A stretch of DNA of 64,000 bases from Alicycliphilus denitrificans K601. Lineage in GTDB: Bacteria > Pseudomonadota > Gammaproteobacteria > Burkholderiales > Burkholderiaceae_C. Under the pieces are notes generated by a model. That model was not told the origin of the DNA. It worked only from the letters and a program-made list of their open reading frames with translations, and ran no database searches. A program made the translations under genes and the position numbers. The stretch lies in contig NC_015422.1 in NCBI RefSeq assembly GCF_000204645.1, positions 1,178,001 through 1,242,000 of the forward strand, written 5' to 3'. How positions within the stretch are numbered: position 1 is the first letter of the stretch; each line of letters opens with the position of its first letter. This document shows, piece by piece, positions 1-8,012 of this stretch.

Positions 1-192
1 GATTTTCGCCGCTATTTCGAGGCCGAGCTGCAGCAGCTCGAAGAAATGGCGGAGCAGGGTCTGGTGAAGGTCGGCGCCGAGGGCATCGAGGTCACCACGA
101 TGGGCTGGTTCTTCGTGCGTGGCGTGGCGATGGTGTTCGACAAGTACTTGCAGGCGGACCGCAATCGGGCACGTTTCTCGCGCATCATCTGA
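1..192 (+). CDS. hemN: HemN, oxygen-independent coproporphyrinogen III dehydrogenase (C-terminal end only)
   Basis: The window opens inside this gene; only the last 63 codons are present, read in frame 1 to a TGA at 190-192. The peptide has the usual HemN ending: an acidic helix, then an EVTTMGWFFVRGVAMVFDKY-like stretch and a basic tail ending FSRII. In the family this C-terminal domain packs on the radical-SAM core and helps hold the porphyrinogen; the enzyme decarboxylates two propionates of coproporphyrinogen III in anaerobic haem synthesis. The catalytic CxxxCxxC motif lies outside the window. The next gene starts 3 bases after the stop, so the two are probably co-transcribed. Confidence 0.85.
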   Translation, partial: DFRRYFEAELQQLEEMAEQGLVKVGAEGIEVTTMGWFFVRGVAMVFDKYLQADRNRARFSRII

Positions 193-195
193 TCC

Positions 196-918
196 ATGTT
201 GCTGGCGCTGGCTTCGACGGCATTCTTCATGGGCTTGATGGGCGGGACGCATTGTCTCGTCATGTGCGCAGCGCCCTGCGCCGCCTTGACGGGGGCGGGT
301 GGCGCCCCGGGTGGTAGCGAGCAGGTCGTGCGCTGGATGCCGCGCGGATCCGTGGCGCAGCGCACCGTCGGATTCCATCTGGGGCGGTTGACGGGCTATG
401 GCGTGGCGGGCGCCCTGGCCGCCTTCGCCATGGAACGGCTGGCGTGGCTGAGCCAAGGCAGCGCCGCGCTGCGCCCCGTCTGGACCATGTTCCATGTGCT
501 GATCCTCGCCTGGGGCTTGTTGATGATGCTGCAGGTGCGCCAGCCTGTATGGCTGGAAGGCGCCGGCAGGGCGGTCTGGGGCAGGGTGCGATCTCTGGTA
601 TCCCGGCCTGGAGGCCTGTTCGTGACCGGCTGTGCCTGGGCGCTGCTGCCTTGCGGCCTGCTCTACACCGCGTTGCTCACCGCAGCATTGAGCGGCAGCG
701 TTCAGCGTGGCGCCCTGTGCATGGTGCTGTTTGGCGTTGGCAGTGGTGTCTGGCTGGTGGTCGGGCCTGTGGCGTGGGGCAGGTTTCGTGCACGCGTCAA
801 CGGTGTTGCGGGCACATGGGGGCCCAGGATTGCGGGTCTGGTGCTTTTCACGCTGGGGGCTGGGGCCTTGTGGATGGATGTGGTGCACGGGCAGCCCGCC
901 CCGTGGTGTTTGCCCTGA
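196..918 (+). CDS. TauE/SafE- or UreH-type integral membrane protein
   Basis: A 240-residue hydrophobic protein with about six membrane segments. It carries two internally similar motifs: MGGTHCLVMCAAPC near residues 16-29, and GCAWALLPCGLLYT near residues 142-155. This paired small-residue/Cys/Pro pattern is typical of the UreH-like branch of the cytochrome c biogenesis (DsbD-like) transmembrane family, often labelled sulfite exporter TauE/SafE. Family members near hemN and cytochrome cbb3 genes are suspected to help metal or redox handling for oxidase assembly, which is inference here. The ATG lies 3 bases after the hemN stop, indicating an operon. The exact substrate is unknown. Confidence 0.75.
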   Translation: MLLALASTAFFMGLMGGTHCLVMCAAPCAALTGAGGAPGGSEQVVRWMPRGSVAQRTVGFHLGRLTGYGVAGALAAFAMERLAWLSQGSAALRPVWTMFHVLILAWGLLMMLQVRQPVWLEGAGRAVWGRVRSLVSRPGGLFVTGCAWALLPCGLLYTALLTAALSGSVQRGALCMVLFGVGSGVWLVVGPVAWGRFRARVNGVAGTWGPRIAGLVLFTLGAGALWMDVVHGQPAPWCLP

Positions 919-1033
919 GCCGCATTTGTCGCCAGCGATCATTTTGTTGTTTGTAACTAATACGCAACGCTGGTAACTGACCATAATGCTTCGGTAAGAT
1001 GGGCGCGAGTGGATATGCCCTCTGCAAACTGAA

Positions 1034-2326
1034 GTGGACCAATCCGTACTGATTGATATCGATGCCCTCCGCGTGGGCATGTTCATCCAACTCGAAGTGG
1101 GCTGGATGAACCATCCCTTTCCGATGAACAGCTTCAGAATCTCCTCGCATGAGCAGATTCGCGTTTTGCGGGACTTGGGACTGAAATCCGTACGCCACAT
1201 TCCGGCCAAGAGCACGGCCCTGGCGCAAACGCCTTCAGAGGCGCTCGAGCGGATGGCGGACGTGCAGCCGGAGCAGGACGATGTCGGTGAGCCCGCTGTC
1301 GAACGGCTGGGGCGCAGCACCACGGCGCAGGCCGGTGTACGGGCGCTATACAACGCCACGCAGCAACGTTGCAGGCAGCGCTACCAGGAGGCTGCCACCG
1401 TCTATGAGTCGGTCTGCGCCGGGGTGCAGGCGGCGCCGCAAAAGGTGCGCGAACAGGCGGAATCCCTGGTCCGCGCGTGCGTTGCGCAGCTGCTGGAGCA
1501 GGGGCCATACGCGGTTCACCTGCTGGCTGACAGCCTGGGTCAGCGCTCTGCTGGCCATGCGGTGAACGTGCTGGTGCTGGCCTTGCTGCTTGGGCGCGCG
1601 CTCCGCATGGAGGCGCGGGAGTTGTGCCTCCTGGGGACGGCGGCCTTGCTGCATGACCTGGGGAAGGTGGGCTTGCCGATTCATATCGCGGAGCCGGGCG
1701 CCGCTCTCAACCTTTCGGACATGCAGCGCTATCAGGAGCACGTGGGCCTGTCGGTGGACCTGGGGCAGCGCATGGGGCTGTCCAGCGACGTGCTGATCGC
1801 GATTGCGCAGCACCACGAAATGGCTGATGGCAGCGGGTTTCCGCTGCGCCTCGTCGGCGAGGACCTCAGCCGATGCGGGCAGATATTGGCGCTTGTTAAC
1901 CGCTACGACCGCCTGTGCAATCCATTGCATGGGGAGCAGGCGTTGACGCCCCACGAGGCCCTGGCCAGGATCTTCGCGCTGCGGCGCGAGTGTTTCGACG
2001 CCACGGTGCTGGGGGCCTTCATCCGGATGATGGGGGTCTATCCGCCGGGCTCGCTGGTCCAGTTGGTGGATGGCCGTTTCGGGCTGGTAGTCGTGGTGGA
2101 TGCCTTGCATTCTCTGCGTCCCTGCGTCGTGCTGTATGAGCCGGCCGTGCCCAGGGACGAGGCGCCATTGCTCGATCTGGCGCAGAACGACGAGGTCGGC
2201 ATTTTGCGCAGCCTCAAGCCCGCGCAATTGCCGCGGGACGCCCTCGACTACCTGCTGCCGCGGCCGCGTATCTCCTACTTCTTCGAGCGTGCCCTCAGCC
2301 CTCGGGATTGCGGGGGCAGCGCGTGA
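1034..2326 (+). CDS. HD-GYP domain protein with N-terminal DUF3391 (putative c-di-GMP phosphodiesterase)
   Basis: A 430-residue protein starting at GTG. Residues 1-60 match the DUF3391 domain that often precedes HD-GYP (IDALRVGMFIQLEVGW). The HD-GYP core spans roughly residues 170-340: the metal-binding pair is in LLHDLGKVGLP, further His residues are in YQEHVGL and AQHHEMADGSGFP, and a late Asp lies in VNRYDRL. The signature GYP is GFP here, a conservative change seen in some active members. HD-GYP enzymes hydrolyse c-di-GMP to pGpG or GMP. No strong Shine-Dalgarno precedes the GTG, so the start is moderately sure. The last four bases overlap the next gene (GTGA), linking it to a GGDEF-EAL protein. 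Confidence 0.85.
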   Translation: MDQSVLIDIDALRVGMFIQLEVGWMNHPFPMNSFRISSHEQIRVLRDLGLKSVRHIPAKSTALAQTPSEALERMADVQPEQDDVGEPAVERLGRSTTAQAGVRALYNATQQRCRQRYQEAATVYESVCAGVQAAPQKVREQAESLVRACVAQLLEQGPYAVHLLADSLGQRSAGHAVNVLVLALLLGRALRMEARELCLLGTAALLHDLGKVGLPIHIAEPGAALNLSDMQRYQEHVGLSVDLGQRMGLSSDVLIAIAQHHEMADGSGFPLRLVGEDLSRCGQILALVNRYDRLCNPLHGEQALTPHEALARIFALRRECFDATVLGAFIRMMGVYPPGSLVQLVDGRFGLVVVVDALHSLRPCVVLYEPAVPRDEAPLLDLAQNDEVGILRSLKPAQLPRDALDYLLPRPRISYFFERALSPRDCGGSA

Positions 2327-4773
2327 TCATCAGCGGGCACTCCTTCGCTGCGATATGGAACGGCATCGATCTGGCCGCGTGGCTGGTGGACGGGCACGCG
2401 CTGCAGATACGCCATGCCAACGAGGCTGCCGCGCGGCTCGTGGGGCGCAGCGTGGCGGACATGGAGGGCATGCCGGTCCACGGCCTGGTGGTCACGCCCG
2501 AAGACCTGATTTTCTGGGGGCAGTCCCATGCCGGCATTGCCGCCGGCATCCACTCGCATACCTGGGTGCGCAACATGCACAGCGGCAACCTCGTGCCGGT
2601 GGATAGGCGCGTGCTTGCCATCCAGGCGTCCGAGGGCGACCCCGCGGACCGATACCTGCTTCTGACCATGCAGGACCGGTCGGAGCACGAGGCCTCCCAG
2701 CGCGAGCTGGAGTCCCTGTTGTCGGAGTTGCGTGCGACTCTCGATTCCGCGGCCGACGGCGTGCTGACCTGCAATCTGCACGGAGAGATCCGCGCCTTCA
2801 ACCAGCGGCTGGCCCAGATATGGCAGCTGCCGCGCGAACTGCTTTTGCGGCGCGACGATGCGGCGATAAGGGTGCACATGGAGAGCCAGGTGCTAGATGC
2901 CGAGGCCTATCGACTCCGCCTGGCCGCGATCGCGCATGAGCCGATGCTGGAGACCACCGACATCCTGCATCTGCGCAATGGCATGACGGTGGAACAGCGC
3001 TCGGTGCCGCAGCTCATCCAGGGGCGCCCGGCGGGGCGGGTGTACTCGTTCCGCGACATTTCCCGGCAGGCCGAGGTGCAGGCCGGACTGCGCCTGGCGG
3101 CGCGGGTGTTCGAATCGAGCCTGGACGCGATTTTCATCGCCGACGAACGGCATGCCGTGGCCCGCATCAACCCTGGGTGCGAACAGCTCCTGGGTGCGGC
3201 GGCGCAGGGGGTGGTCGGCCGGCGGGTGACGGCGCTTTTCGCCATGGCGCAGGACGATGCCGAATTCATGGCCGAGGTGCGGCAGGGCTGGGAGCAGGCG
3301 GGCTTCTGGGAAGGCGAACTGCGGCTGCGCCAGGAAGAGGATGCGCACTGCTGCGTGCAGCTGTCATGGGTGGCGCTGCGCGACGATGCGGGCGCCGTCG
3401 CGCAGAGCATAGGCTTCATGCGGGACCTTTCCGTGCAGCATGCCGCGCAAAAGCGCATCGAGGAGCTGGCCTATAGCGACGCGCTCACGGGACTGCCCAA
3501 CCGGCTGCCGCTCAACAAGAGGGTGGCCGCGGCCATCGAAGCCTCGCGCGGCCATGGCGGCGGGTTCGCCATCCTGTTCCTGGACCTCGACCGGTTCAAG
3601 AACGTCAACGATTCCCTGGGGCATCCCTTCGGGGACCGCGTGCTGAAGCTCGTGGCCGAGCGCCTGCAGGGCTGCCTGCGCCAGTCCGACATGCTGTGCC
3701 GCCTCGGGGGCGACGAATTCGTCATCTATCTGCACGATGCGGACGCGGCCATTGCCGAGAGCGTGGCGCGCCGCGTGCAGGAAGAGATGCTGCGCCCCTT
3801 CATGCTCGACGAAATGGGGTTTTCCATCCAGTGCAGCATCGGCATGTCGCTGTATCCGCAGGATGGGGATGCGCTCGACGACCTCATCAAGCATGCCGAT
3901 ACCGCCATGTACCGGGTCAAGGAGCGCGGCCGGGGCAGCTACGGCTTCTACCAGCCGCAGATGAACGCGCACCTGCTGTCGCGCATGAAGATGGAGCACG
4001 CCATGCGCCAGGCGCTGAACCACGGGCACATGGCGGTGCACTACCAGCCGCAGGTGGACATGGCGACGGGGTGCATCGTGGGGGCCGAGGCGCTGGTGCG
4101 GTGGACGGATCCGGAATTCGGCGTGGTCTCGCCAGGCACCTTCGTGCCGCTGGCGGAGGAGTCGGGCTACATCGTCACGCTGGGCGCATGGGTGATGGAG
4201 CAGGCCGTCAAGGAAGCAGCGCACTGGATGGGCTGCGGCACTCCCCTGGTGGTCTCTGTCAACGTATCGGCGCTGGAGTTCCGGCAGGCGGGCTTCGTGG
4301 AGCGCATCTCCGCGCTGCTGGCCCAGTACGGCCTGCCGGCGCGCTGGCTGGAGCTGGAGCTGACGGAAACCGTCCTGCTGCAGGATGCCCAGGAGATGCA
4401 GCAGGTGCTCGACGCCCTGGCGCGCCTGGGCGTGGGCCTGTCCATCGACGATTTCGGAACCGGCTATTCCAGCCTGGCCTATCTGAAAAAGCTGACCATC
4501 CACCGGCTGAAGATCGACAAATCCTTCGTGGGCGGCCTGCCTGGCGACGGGGGCGATTGCGCCATCGTCCAGGCCATCGTCAGCATGGGACGGGCACTGC
4601 GCATCGGCGTGGTCGCGGAAGGGGTGGAGACGCAGGCGCAGCGCCAGGCGCTGCAGGGCATGGGCTGCGACTGCTACCAGGGTTTCTTGTGCGCGCCGGC
4701 CATGCCCGCGGCGGATTTCCGCGTCCGGATGGCGGAGCCCGCGACCGGGGCCAAGCGCATCGCCAAACGCTGA
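2323..4773 (+). CDS. PAS-GGDEF-EAL signalling protein (c-di-GMP cyclase/phosphodiesterase)
   Basis: I place the start at GTG 2323, which overlaps the previous stop as GTGA and has a G-rich ribosome site (GCGGGGGC) just upstream; a TTG at 2308 is the alternative. The product is about 816 residues. PAS-like folds lie near residues 15-120, 130-250 and 260-380. The GGDEF domain follows at about 385-550, with an intact CRLGGDEF and an RQSD inhibitory I-site five residues ahead of it. The C-terminal EAL domain (about 560-810) has AEALVRW, DDFGTGYSS and IDKSFV, all expected for an active phosphodiesterase. Both output domains therefore look catalytic, and the net direction is probably set by the PAS sensors. 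No membrane segments are seen, so it is likely cytoplasmic. Confidence 0.9.
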   Translation: MIISGHSFAAIWNGIDLAAWLVDGHALQIRHANEAAARLVGRSVADMEGMPVHGLVVTPEDLIFWGQSHAGIAAGIHSHTWVRNMHSGNLVPVDRRVLAIQASEGDPADRYLLLTMQDRSEHEASQRELESLLSELRATLDSAADGVLTCNLHGEIRAFNQRLAQIWQLPRELLLRRDDAAIRVHMESQVLDAEAYRLRLAAIAHEPMLETTDILHLRNGMTVEQRSVPQLIQGRPAGRVYSFRDISRQAEVQAGLRLAARVFESSLDAIFIADERHAVARINPGCEQLLGAAAQGVVGRRVTALFAMAQDDAEFMAEVRQGWEQAGFWEGELRLRQEEDAHCCVQLSWVALRDDAGAVAQSIGFMRDLSVQHAAQKRIEELAYSDALTGLPNRLPLNKRVAAAIEASRGHGGGFAILFLDLDRFKNVNDSLGHPFGDRVLKLVAERLQGCLRQSDMLCRLGGDEFVIYLHDADAAIAESVARRVQEEMLRPFMLDEMGFSIQCSIGMSLYPQDGDALDDLIKHADTAMYRVKERGRGSYGFYQPQMNAHLLSRMKMEHAMRQALNHGHMAVHYQPQVDMATGCIVGAEALVRWTDPEFGVVSPGTFVPLAEESGYIVTLGAWVMEQAVKEAAHWMGCGTPLVVSVNVSALEFRQAGFVERISALLAQYGLPARWLELELTETVLLQDAQEMQQVLDALARLGVGLSIDDFGTGYSSLAYLKKLTIHRLKIDKSFVGGLPGDGGDCAIVQAIVSMGRALRIGVVAEGVETQAQRQALQGMGCDCYQGFLCAPAMPAADFRVRMAEPATGAKRIAKR

Positions 4774-4799
4774 ATCAAAGGGCGGTACGCGCGGGAAGA

Positions 4800-4976
4800 C
4801 AGGTGTCTGCGGATGCCAACGGACCGGCATCCTGAACCGGGGGTTCAGGTGGGCGAGGGCAACCAGGCGTTGGGTTCATCTGACGCGAGATGATCACGCT
4901 CACCTGGCAATGTACCAAGCCCGTGCTCAATGAGCATTGGTTCAAGGAAATATAAAGCCCGCCAACACCGCAGACG
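4800..4976 (-). ncRNA. ssrS: 6S RNA candidate
   Basis: The gene-free stretch downstream of zapA, on the zapA strand, has the layout of 6S RNA. The ends pair perfectly: GTCTGCGG (complement of 4968-4975) with CCGCAGAC (complement of 4805-4812), closing a molecule of about 175 nt. Inside are a perfect CCTGAACC/GGTTCAGG hairpin (4831-4849), recalling the TTGAACC hairpin of E. coli 6S, and a GGATGCC/GGCATCC hairpin. A TACAAT box lies 7 bases before the inferred 5' end. 6S RNA binds sigma70 RNA polymerase in stationary phase, and its gene commonly follows zapA in proteobacteria. The ends are approximate. Confidence 0.75.
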
Positions 4977-4981
4977 GCTTC

Positions 4982-5009
4982 ATTGTAATGGCTGCCGCGC
5001 CGGCGTCGG
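4982..5009 (-). promoter_or_regulatory. Putative sigma70 promoter of the 6S RNA gene
   Basis: On the minus strand a near-consensus TACAAT (-10; plus positions 4982-4987) is preceded after 16 bases by a weak CCGACG (-35; 5004-5009). It ends 7 bases before the first base of the long closing stem of the 6S candidate. It lies just past the zapA stop codon, allowing 6S transcription independent of zapA. Confidence 0.55.
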
Positions 5010-5027
5010 CGCCCGCGGGCCTGCCGG

Positions 5028-5384
5028 TTACAACAGTCGCCCGTCGTCACCGAGGGCTTGGTCGAGGCGCAGCAGCAACTGCTGCATGCGCTGTTCCTGC
5101 GCCGGGGATGGCGAGGGATTCCCGGCGTCCGCTGCGGCGGGAGGGGCGCTGCGCTGGGCGGTGGCGGCAGCTAGTTCGGACGCTTCGCGGTCGGCGATTT
5201 CGAAGGCCAGATTGAGCGCGGCCAGCACGGCGATGCGCTCGCGTGCGCGCACCTTGCCGGCATCGCGGATACGCGTCATGGCGGTGTCCACGCGCTCCAC
5301 GGCTTCGAGCAGGCGCGACTCATGGCCATCGGGACAGGCCAGCAGGTAGCTTTGCTGCAGGATCTGGACCTCGATCTGCTTCAT
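5028..5384 (-). CDS. zapA: Cell division protein ZapA
   Basis: A 118-residue protein starting MKQIEVQILQQSYLLACP, the typical ZapA N-terminal globular domain, followed by the conserved RIAVLAALNLAFE helix and a coiled-coil C-terminal part rich in Gln and Leu. ZapA binds FtsZ and crosslinks protofilaments at the Z-ring. The ATG (complement of 5382-5384) overlaps the TGA of the upstream small coiled-coil gene by four bases (ATGA), so translation is coupled. The linker between the two helices (about residues 78-95) is a low-complexity Pro/Ala/Ser stretch that makes it slightly longer than the E. coli protein. Confidence 0.92.
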   Translation of the reverse strand: MKQIEVQILQQSYLLACPDGHESRLLEAVERVDTAMTRIRDAGKVRARERIAVLAALNLAFEIADREASELAAATAQRSAPPAAADAGNPSPSPAQEQRMQQLLLRLDQALGDDGRLL

Positions 5385-5620
5385 GGCGCGTCCTTCGTCT
5401 CGGTGGGGGCGGCGGGGGCGGATGTGGCCGGCAGGCGGTCGAGCAGCGCATCCACGCGCGCCCTGGCCGCCTGCAGGCGGGACTTCAGGGAGTCGCGCTC
5501 CTGCGTGAGCGCCGAGACCTGCTGCGCCAGCAGCGCGTTGGTGCGTTGCAGCTCCGCGTGGCGCAGCAGCAGCCGTTCGACACGCTCGGCGATCTGGTCG
5601 AGGGAGGAGGGGTGGTCCAT
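5381..5620 (-). CDS. Small coiled-coil protein upstream of zapA (ZapB-like, TIGR02449 type)
   Basis: A 79-residue, almost wholly helical protein with a Leu heptad pattern over residues 8-65 and an Ala/Pro/Thr tail. Short coiled-coil proteins of this kind (annotated TIGR02449 or ZapB-like) sit immediately upstream of zapA in many beta- and gammaproteobacteria, suggesting a role at the division ring; that role is inferred from position. The gene overlaps zapA by four bases. It begins near the cobalamin riboswitch of the opposite strand, so the region up to 5668 must hold divergent promoters. Confidence 0.75.
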   Translation of the reverse strand: MDHPSSLDQIAERVERLLLRHAELQRTNALLAQQVSALTQERDSLKSRLQAARARVDALLDRLPATSAPAAPTETKDAP

Positions 5621-5667
5621 ACCCCGCCGATTGTAGGGACAGGCGTGCGATCGGACGTAAAATCGCC

Positions 5668-5886
5668 CGGTTGGTGCTCGCGGCGTGGTTCACATGCCGC
5701 AGTTCAACGGGAAGCAGGGAGGGACCCTTCGCCACGAAGCACGTCCCGAGCCTGCGCTGCCCCCGCAACGGTCAGCGGATGAGTCGCATGCCGGCTCCAC
5801 TTTCATGCACACGCCACTGGGCGCCTTGAACAAGCGCCTGGGAAGGCTTTGGAAGCTGTTCCGCCAGCCCGGATACCGGCCAACAT
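5668..5886 (+). promoter_or_regulatory. Cobalamin (B12) riboswitch controlling btuB and downstream B12 genes
   Basis: The leader upstream of btuB has the landmarks of the adenosylcobalamin riboswitch in order: a GGTGCTC start near 5673, GGGAAGCAGG near 5709, the CCCCCGCAACGGTCAGCGGA core at 5760-5779, the GCCACTGGGC box near 5813, a CCTGGGAAGGC arm near 5837, and the B12 box AGCCCGGATACCGGCC near 5867-5882. In this class, ligand binding shuts down expression of B12 uptake or synthesis genes. The position fits control of btuB and, by operon, the cobB-btuD genes. Confidence 0.95.
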
Positions 5887-5889
5887 GGT

Positions 5890-5927
5890 GGCCGTGCGCG
5901 CCGTATCGAGAGTAGGCGCGCGCGGCC
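5890..5927 (+). terminator. Strong hairpin behind the B12 riboswitch (expression-platform candidate)
   Basis: A 13-bp stem (5890-5902 with 5915-5927, one G-U pair) closes a 12-base loop directly after the aptamer and 60 bases before btuB. No U-run follows, so it is not a textbook intrinsic terminator. It may act through Rho or as a structural element of the switch. Confidence 0.5.
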
Positions 5928-5987
5928 GTATCACCCAACGCTGGCGGGGAGGCTGGCACGGGTAACTTCTGTTGACTCTGGTTCCCT

Positions 5988-7841
5988 ATGATGAATCCGT
6001 CCCTTCGCGCTGGCGCATTGCGTCCTGCCGCGTTCGCCCTGGCCGCAATGGCCGCCTGCGCCGTCCAGGCGCAGCAGGGCGCCGCCCACGTCCTGGACGA
6101 TGTCGTGGTCACGGCCACGCGCACCGCGCAGCCGCTCACCGACGTCCTGGCCGACGTGTCCATCGTTGACCGCGAGACCATCGAGCAAAGCGGCGCCACC
6201 GGGCTGGGCGACGTGCTGGCGCGCCTGCCGGGCATAGAGATGGCCCGCTCCGGCGGCCCCGGCGGCACCACCAGCATGTTCGTGCGCGGCGCCGAGACGC
6301 GCTTCACGGCCGTCTACGTCGATGGCGTGCGCGTCGATTCGCAGGCCGGCTCGGGCGGCACCACCTGGGAGGCGATTCCGCTCGCGCAGATCGAGCGCAT
6401 CGAGGTGCTGCGCGGCCCCGCCGCCGCCGTCTATGGCTCGGACGCCGTGGCCGGCGTGATCCAGATCTTCACCAAGAAGGGCGAGGCCGGCGTGGCGCCC
6501 TACGTGGGCGTGGGCGCGGGCTCGCACGGCACCTACCGCGCCGAGGCGGGCGTGAGCGGCGCCAGCGGCGCGGTGGACTACGCCCTGGGCATCACGCGCG
6601 AGACCAGCAAGGGCTTCAACGCCAAGAAGGACGGCAACCCCGACCGCGACGACTACCGGGGCACCTCCGCCAGCGGCCGCCTGGGCTGGCAGCTCAATAC
6701 CGCGCACCGCCTGGAGGGCAACTTCCTCTACAACGACACCGACAGCGGCTATGACGTGAGCAAGACCGCCGATGACCGCAGCCTGCACCGCCTGCAGGCG
6801 CTGGGCCTGGGCTGGCAGGCGCAGTGGAGCGACAGCTACAAGACGCGCCTGTCCGTCACCGACTCGCGCGACCGCTACGAGACCAGGCCCTCGGTCTACT
6901 TCACCGACACCCGGCTGCGCGGCTACCTGTTCTTCAACGAGCTGCGCGTGGGCGCGCACCAGTTCACGGCGGCGCTGGAGCGCCGCGAGGACGAGCTGAC
7001 CAACGAGAGCGTCTCCAGCGGCATGCGCAGCCGCGCGCAGAACGCGCTGGCGCTGGGCTACGGCCTGCGTATGGGCGCGCACACGGTGCAGCTGAACGCG
7101 CGCCATGACGAGGACAGCGAGTTCGGCGGCAAGACCACCGGCAGCGCGGCCTACGGCTACGCCTTCGCGCCCGGCTGGCGCGCCACCGCCTCGGCGGGCA
7201 CGGCCTTCAAGGCGCCCACGCTGTACCAGCGTTTCAGCATGTACGGCGACGACACGCTGCGCCCCGAGACCAGCCGCAACGTGGAGCTGGGCCTGAAATG
7301 GGCCGAGCGTGCGAACAGCTTCTCGGCCACGGTCTATCGCAACAACGTCAGCAACCTGATCGACTGGCAGGGCAACACCGGCACCTGCGCCGGCAACTCC
7401 GGCCCCTACCCGGGCTGCTACGCCAACGTGGGCCGGGCGCGCTACGAGGGCCTGACGCTGGCGGGCGCGTACGGCCTGGGCGGCGTGCAGCTGCGCGGCT
7501 CGCTCGACCTGCAGAACCCCAAGAACCTCGACACCGGCAGGCAGCTGGGCCGCCGCGCCAAGCAGCACGCCGTGCTGGGCGCCGACACGCGCCTGGCGGG
7601 CTGGACGCTGGGGGCGGAGGCGCAGGTCTCGGGCAAGCGCTACGACAACAACAACGCCAACGCCCCCCAGCTGGGCGGCTACACGCTGTTCAACCTGTAC
7701 GCCAGCACCCGCGTGGCGCGCGACTACCTGATCTATGCCCGCCTGGACAACCTGGCCGACAAGAACTACGAGCTGGCGCGCAACTACGCCACGGCGGGCC
7801 GCACGTTCTTCGTGGGCGTGAAATGGGCTCCCGCACGATGA
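5988..7841 (+). CDS. btuB: BtuB-type TonB-dependent outer membrane receptor for corrinoids
   Basis: A 617-residue protein. A signal peptide (residues 1-28, ending AVQAQ) precedes a TonB-box region (DDVVVTATRT, residues 35-44), a plug domain of about 110 residues with the usual LARLPGIEM and VLRGPAAAVYGSDAVAGVI stretches, and a 22-strand-type barrel rich in alternating aromatic residues. The end reads GRTFFVGVKW plus three residues, slightly past the usual terminal aromatic. Binding of cobalamin and transport energised by TonB are expected from the riboswitch upstream and the BtuFCD and corrinoid genes downstream. Start ATG 5988 is chosen over 5991 only because it comes first; the ribosome site is weak. 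Confidence 0.92.
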   Translation: MMNPSLRAGALRPAAFALAAMAACAVQAQQGAAHVLDDVVVTATRTAQPLTDVLADVSIVDRETIEQSGATGLGDVLARLPGIEMARSGGPGGTTSMFVRGAETRFTAVYVDGVRVDSQAGSGGTTWEAIPLAQIERIEVLRGPAAAVYGSDAVAGVIQIFTKKGEAGVAPYVGVGAGSHGTYRAEAGVSGASGAVDYALGITRETSKGFNAKKDGNPDRDDYRGTSASGRLGWQLNTAHRLEGNFLYNDTDSGYDVSKTADDRSLHRLQALGLGWQAQWSDSYKTRLSVTDSRDRYETRPSVYFTDTRLRGYLFFNELRVGAHQFTAALERREDELTNESVSSGMRSRAQNALALGYGLRMGAHTVQLNARHDEDSEFGGKTTGSAAYGYAFAPGWRATASAGTAFKAPTLYQRFSMYGDDTLRPETSRNVELGLKWAERANSFSATVYRNNVSNLIDWQGNTGTCAGNSGPYPGCYANVGRARYEGLTLAGAYGLGGVQLRGSLDLQNPKNLDTGRQLGRRAKQHAVLGADTRLAGWTLGAEAQVSGKRYDNNNANAPQLGGYTLFNLYASTRVARDYLIYARLDNLADKNYELARNYATAGRTFFVGVKWAPAR

Positions 7842-7844
7842 AGG

Positions 7845-7950
7845 GACACCCCCCTGAGGCGCTGCGCGCCTTCCCCCCGCTTTCGCATTGCTGCGCAATG
7901 CGGGCAGGGGGACGCCGCCAGTGCGGCGGGGCGGCCCTTGCACGGCGGCC
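7845..7950 (+). repeat. Intergenic GC-rich repeat of Comamonadaceae type
   Basis: The btuB-cobB gap is filled by a sequence rich in nested inverted repeats: a CCCCCC block, GGCGCTGCGCGCC, GCATTGCTGCGCAATGC and GCCGCCAGTGCGGCGGGG. I recognise this layout as an element scattered between genes in Comamonadaceae. It could form a multi-stem RNA after btuB and weaken read-through. Recognition is from memory, and copy number cannot be tested here. Confidence 0.6.
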
Positions 7951-8012
7951 CTCGCCCGAGGCGCGCCAGTTTCGTGGGATGCGGGTGGCGCGCAGCGTCA
8001 TGGATAACTGAA

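Noticed and set aside
4831..4849. CCTGAACC/GGTTCAGG hairpin as the terminator of the GGDEF-EAL gene
   Set aside because: No T-run follows in either direction, and it fits better as an internal hairpin of the 6S RNA candidate.
5950..5987. Sigma54 promoter (TGGCAC...) before btuB
   Set aside because: TGGCAC is present but the matching TTGC element at the right spacing is not; the riboswitch leader explains the region.
5931..7943. Very long open frame (670 codons) on the minus strand opposite btuB
   Set aside because: It mirrors the btuB gene, is full of Ala/Arg/Gly/Val, has no domain, and arises from the high third-position GC of the real gene.
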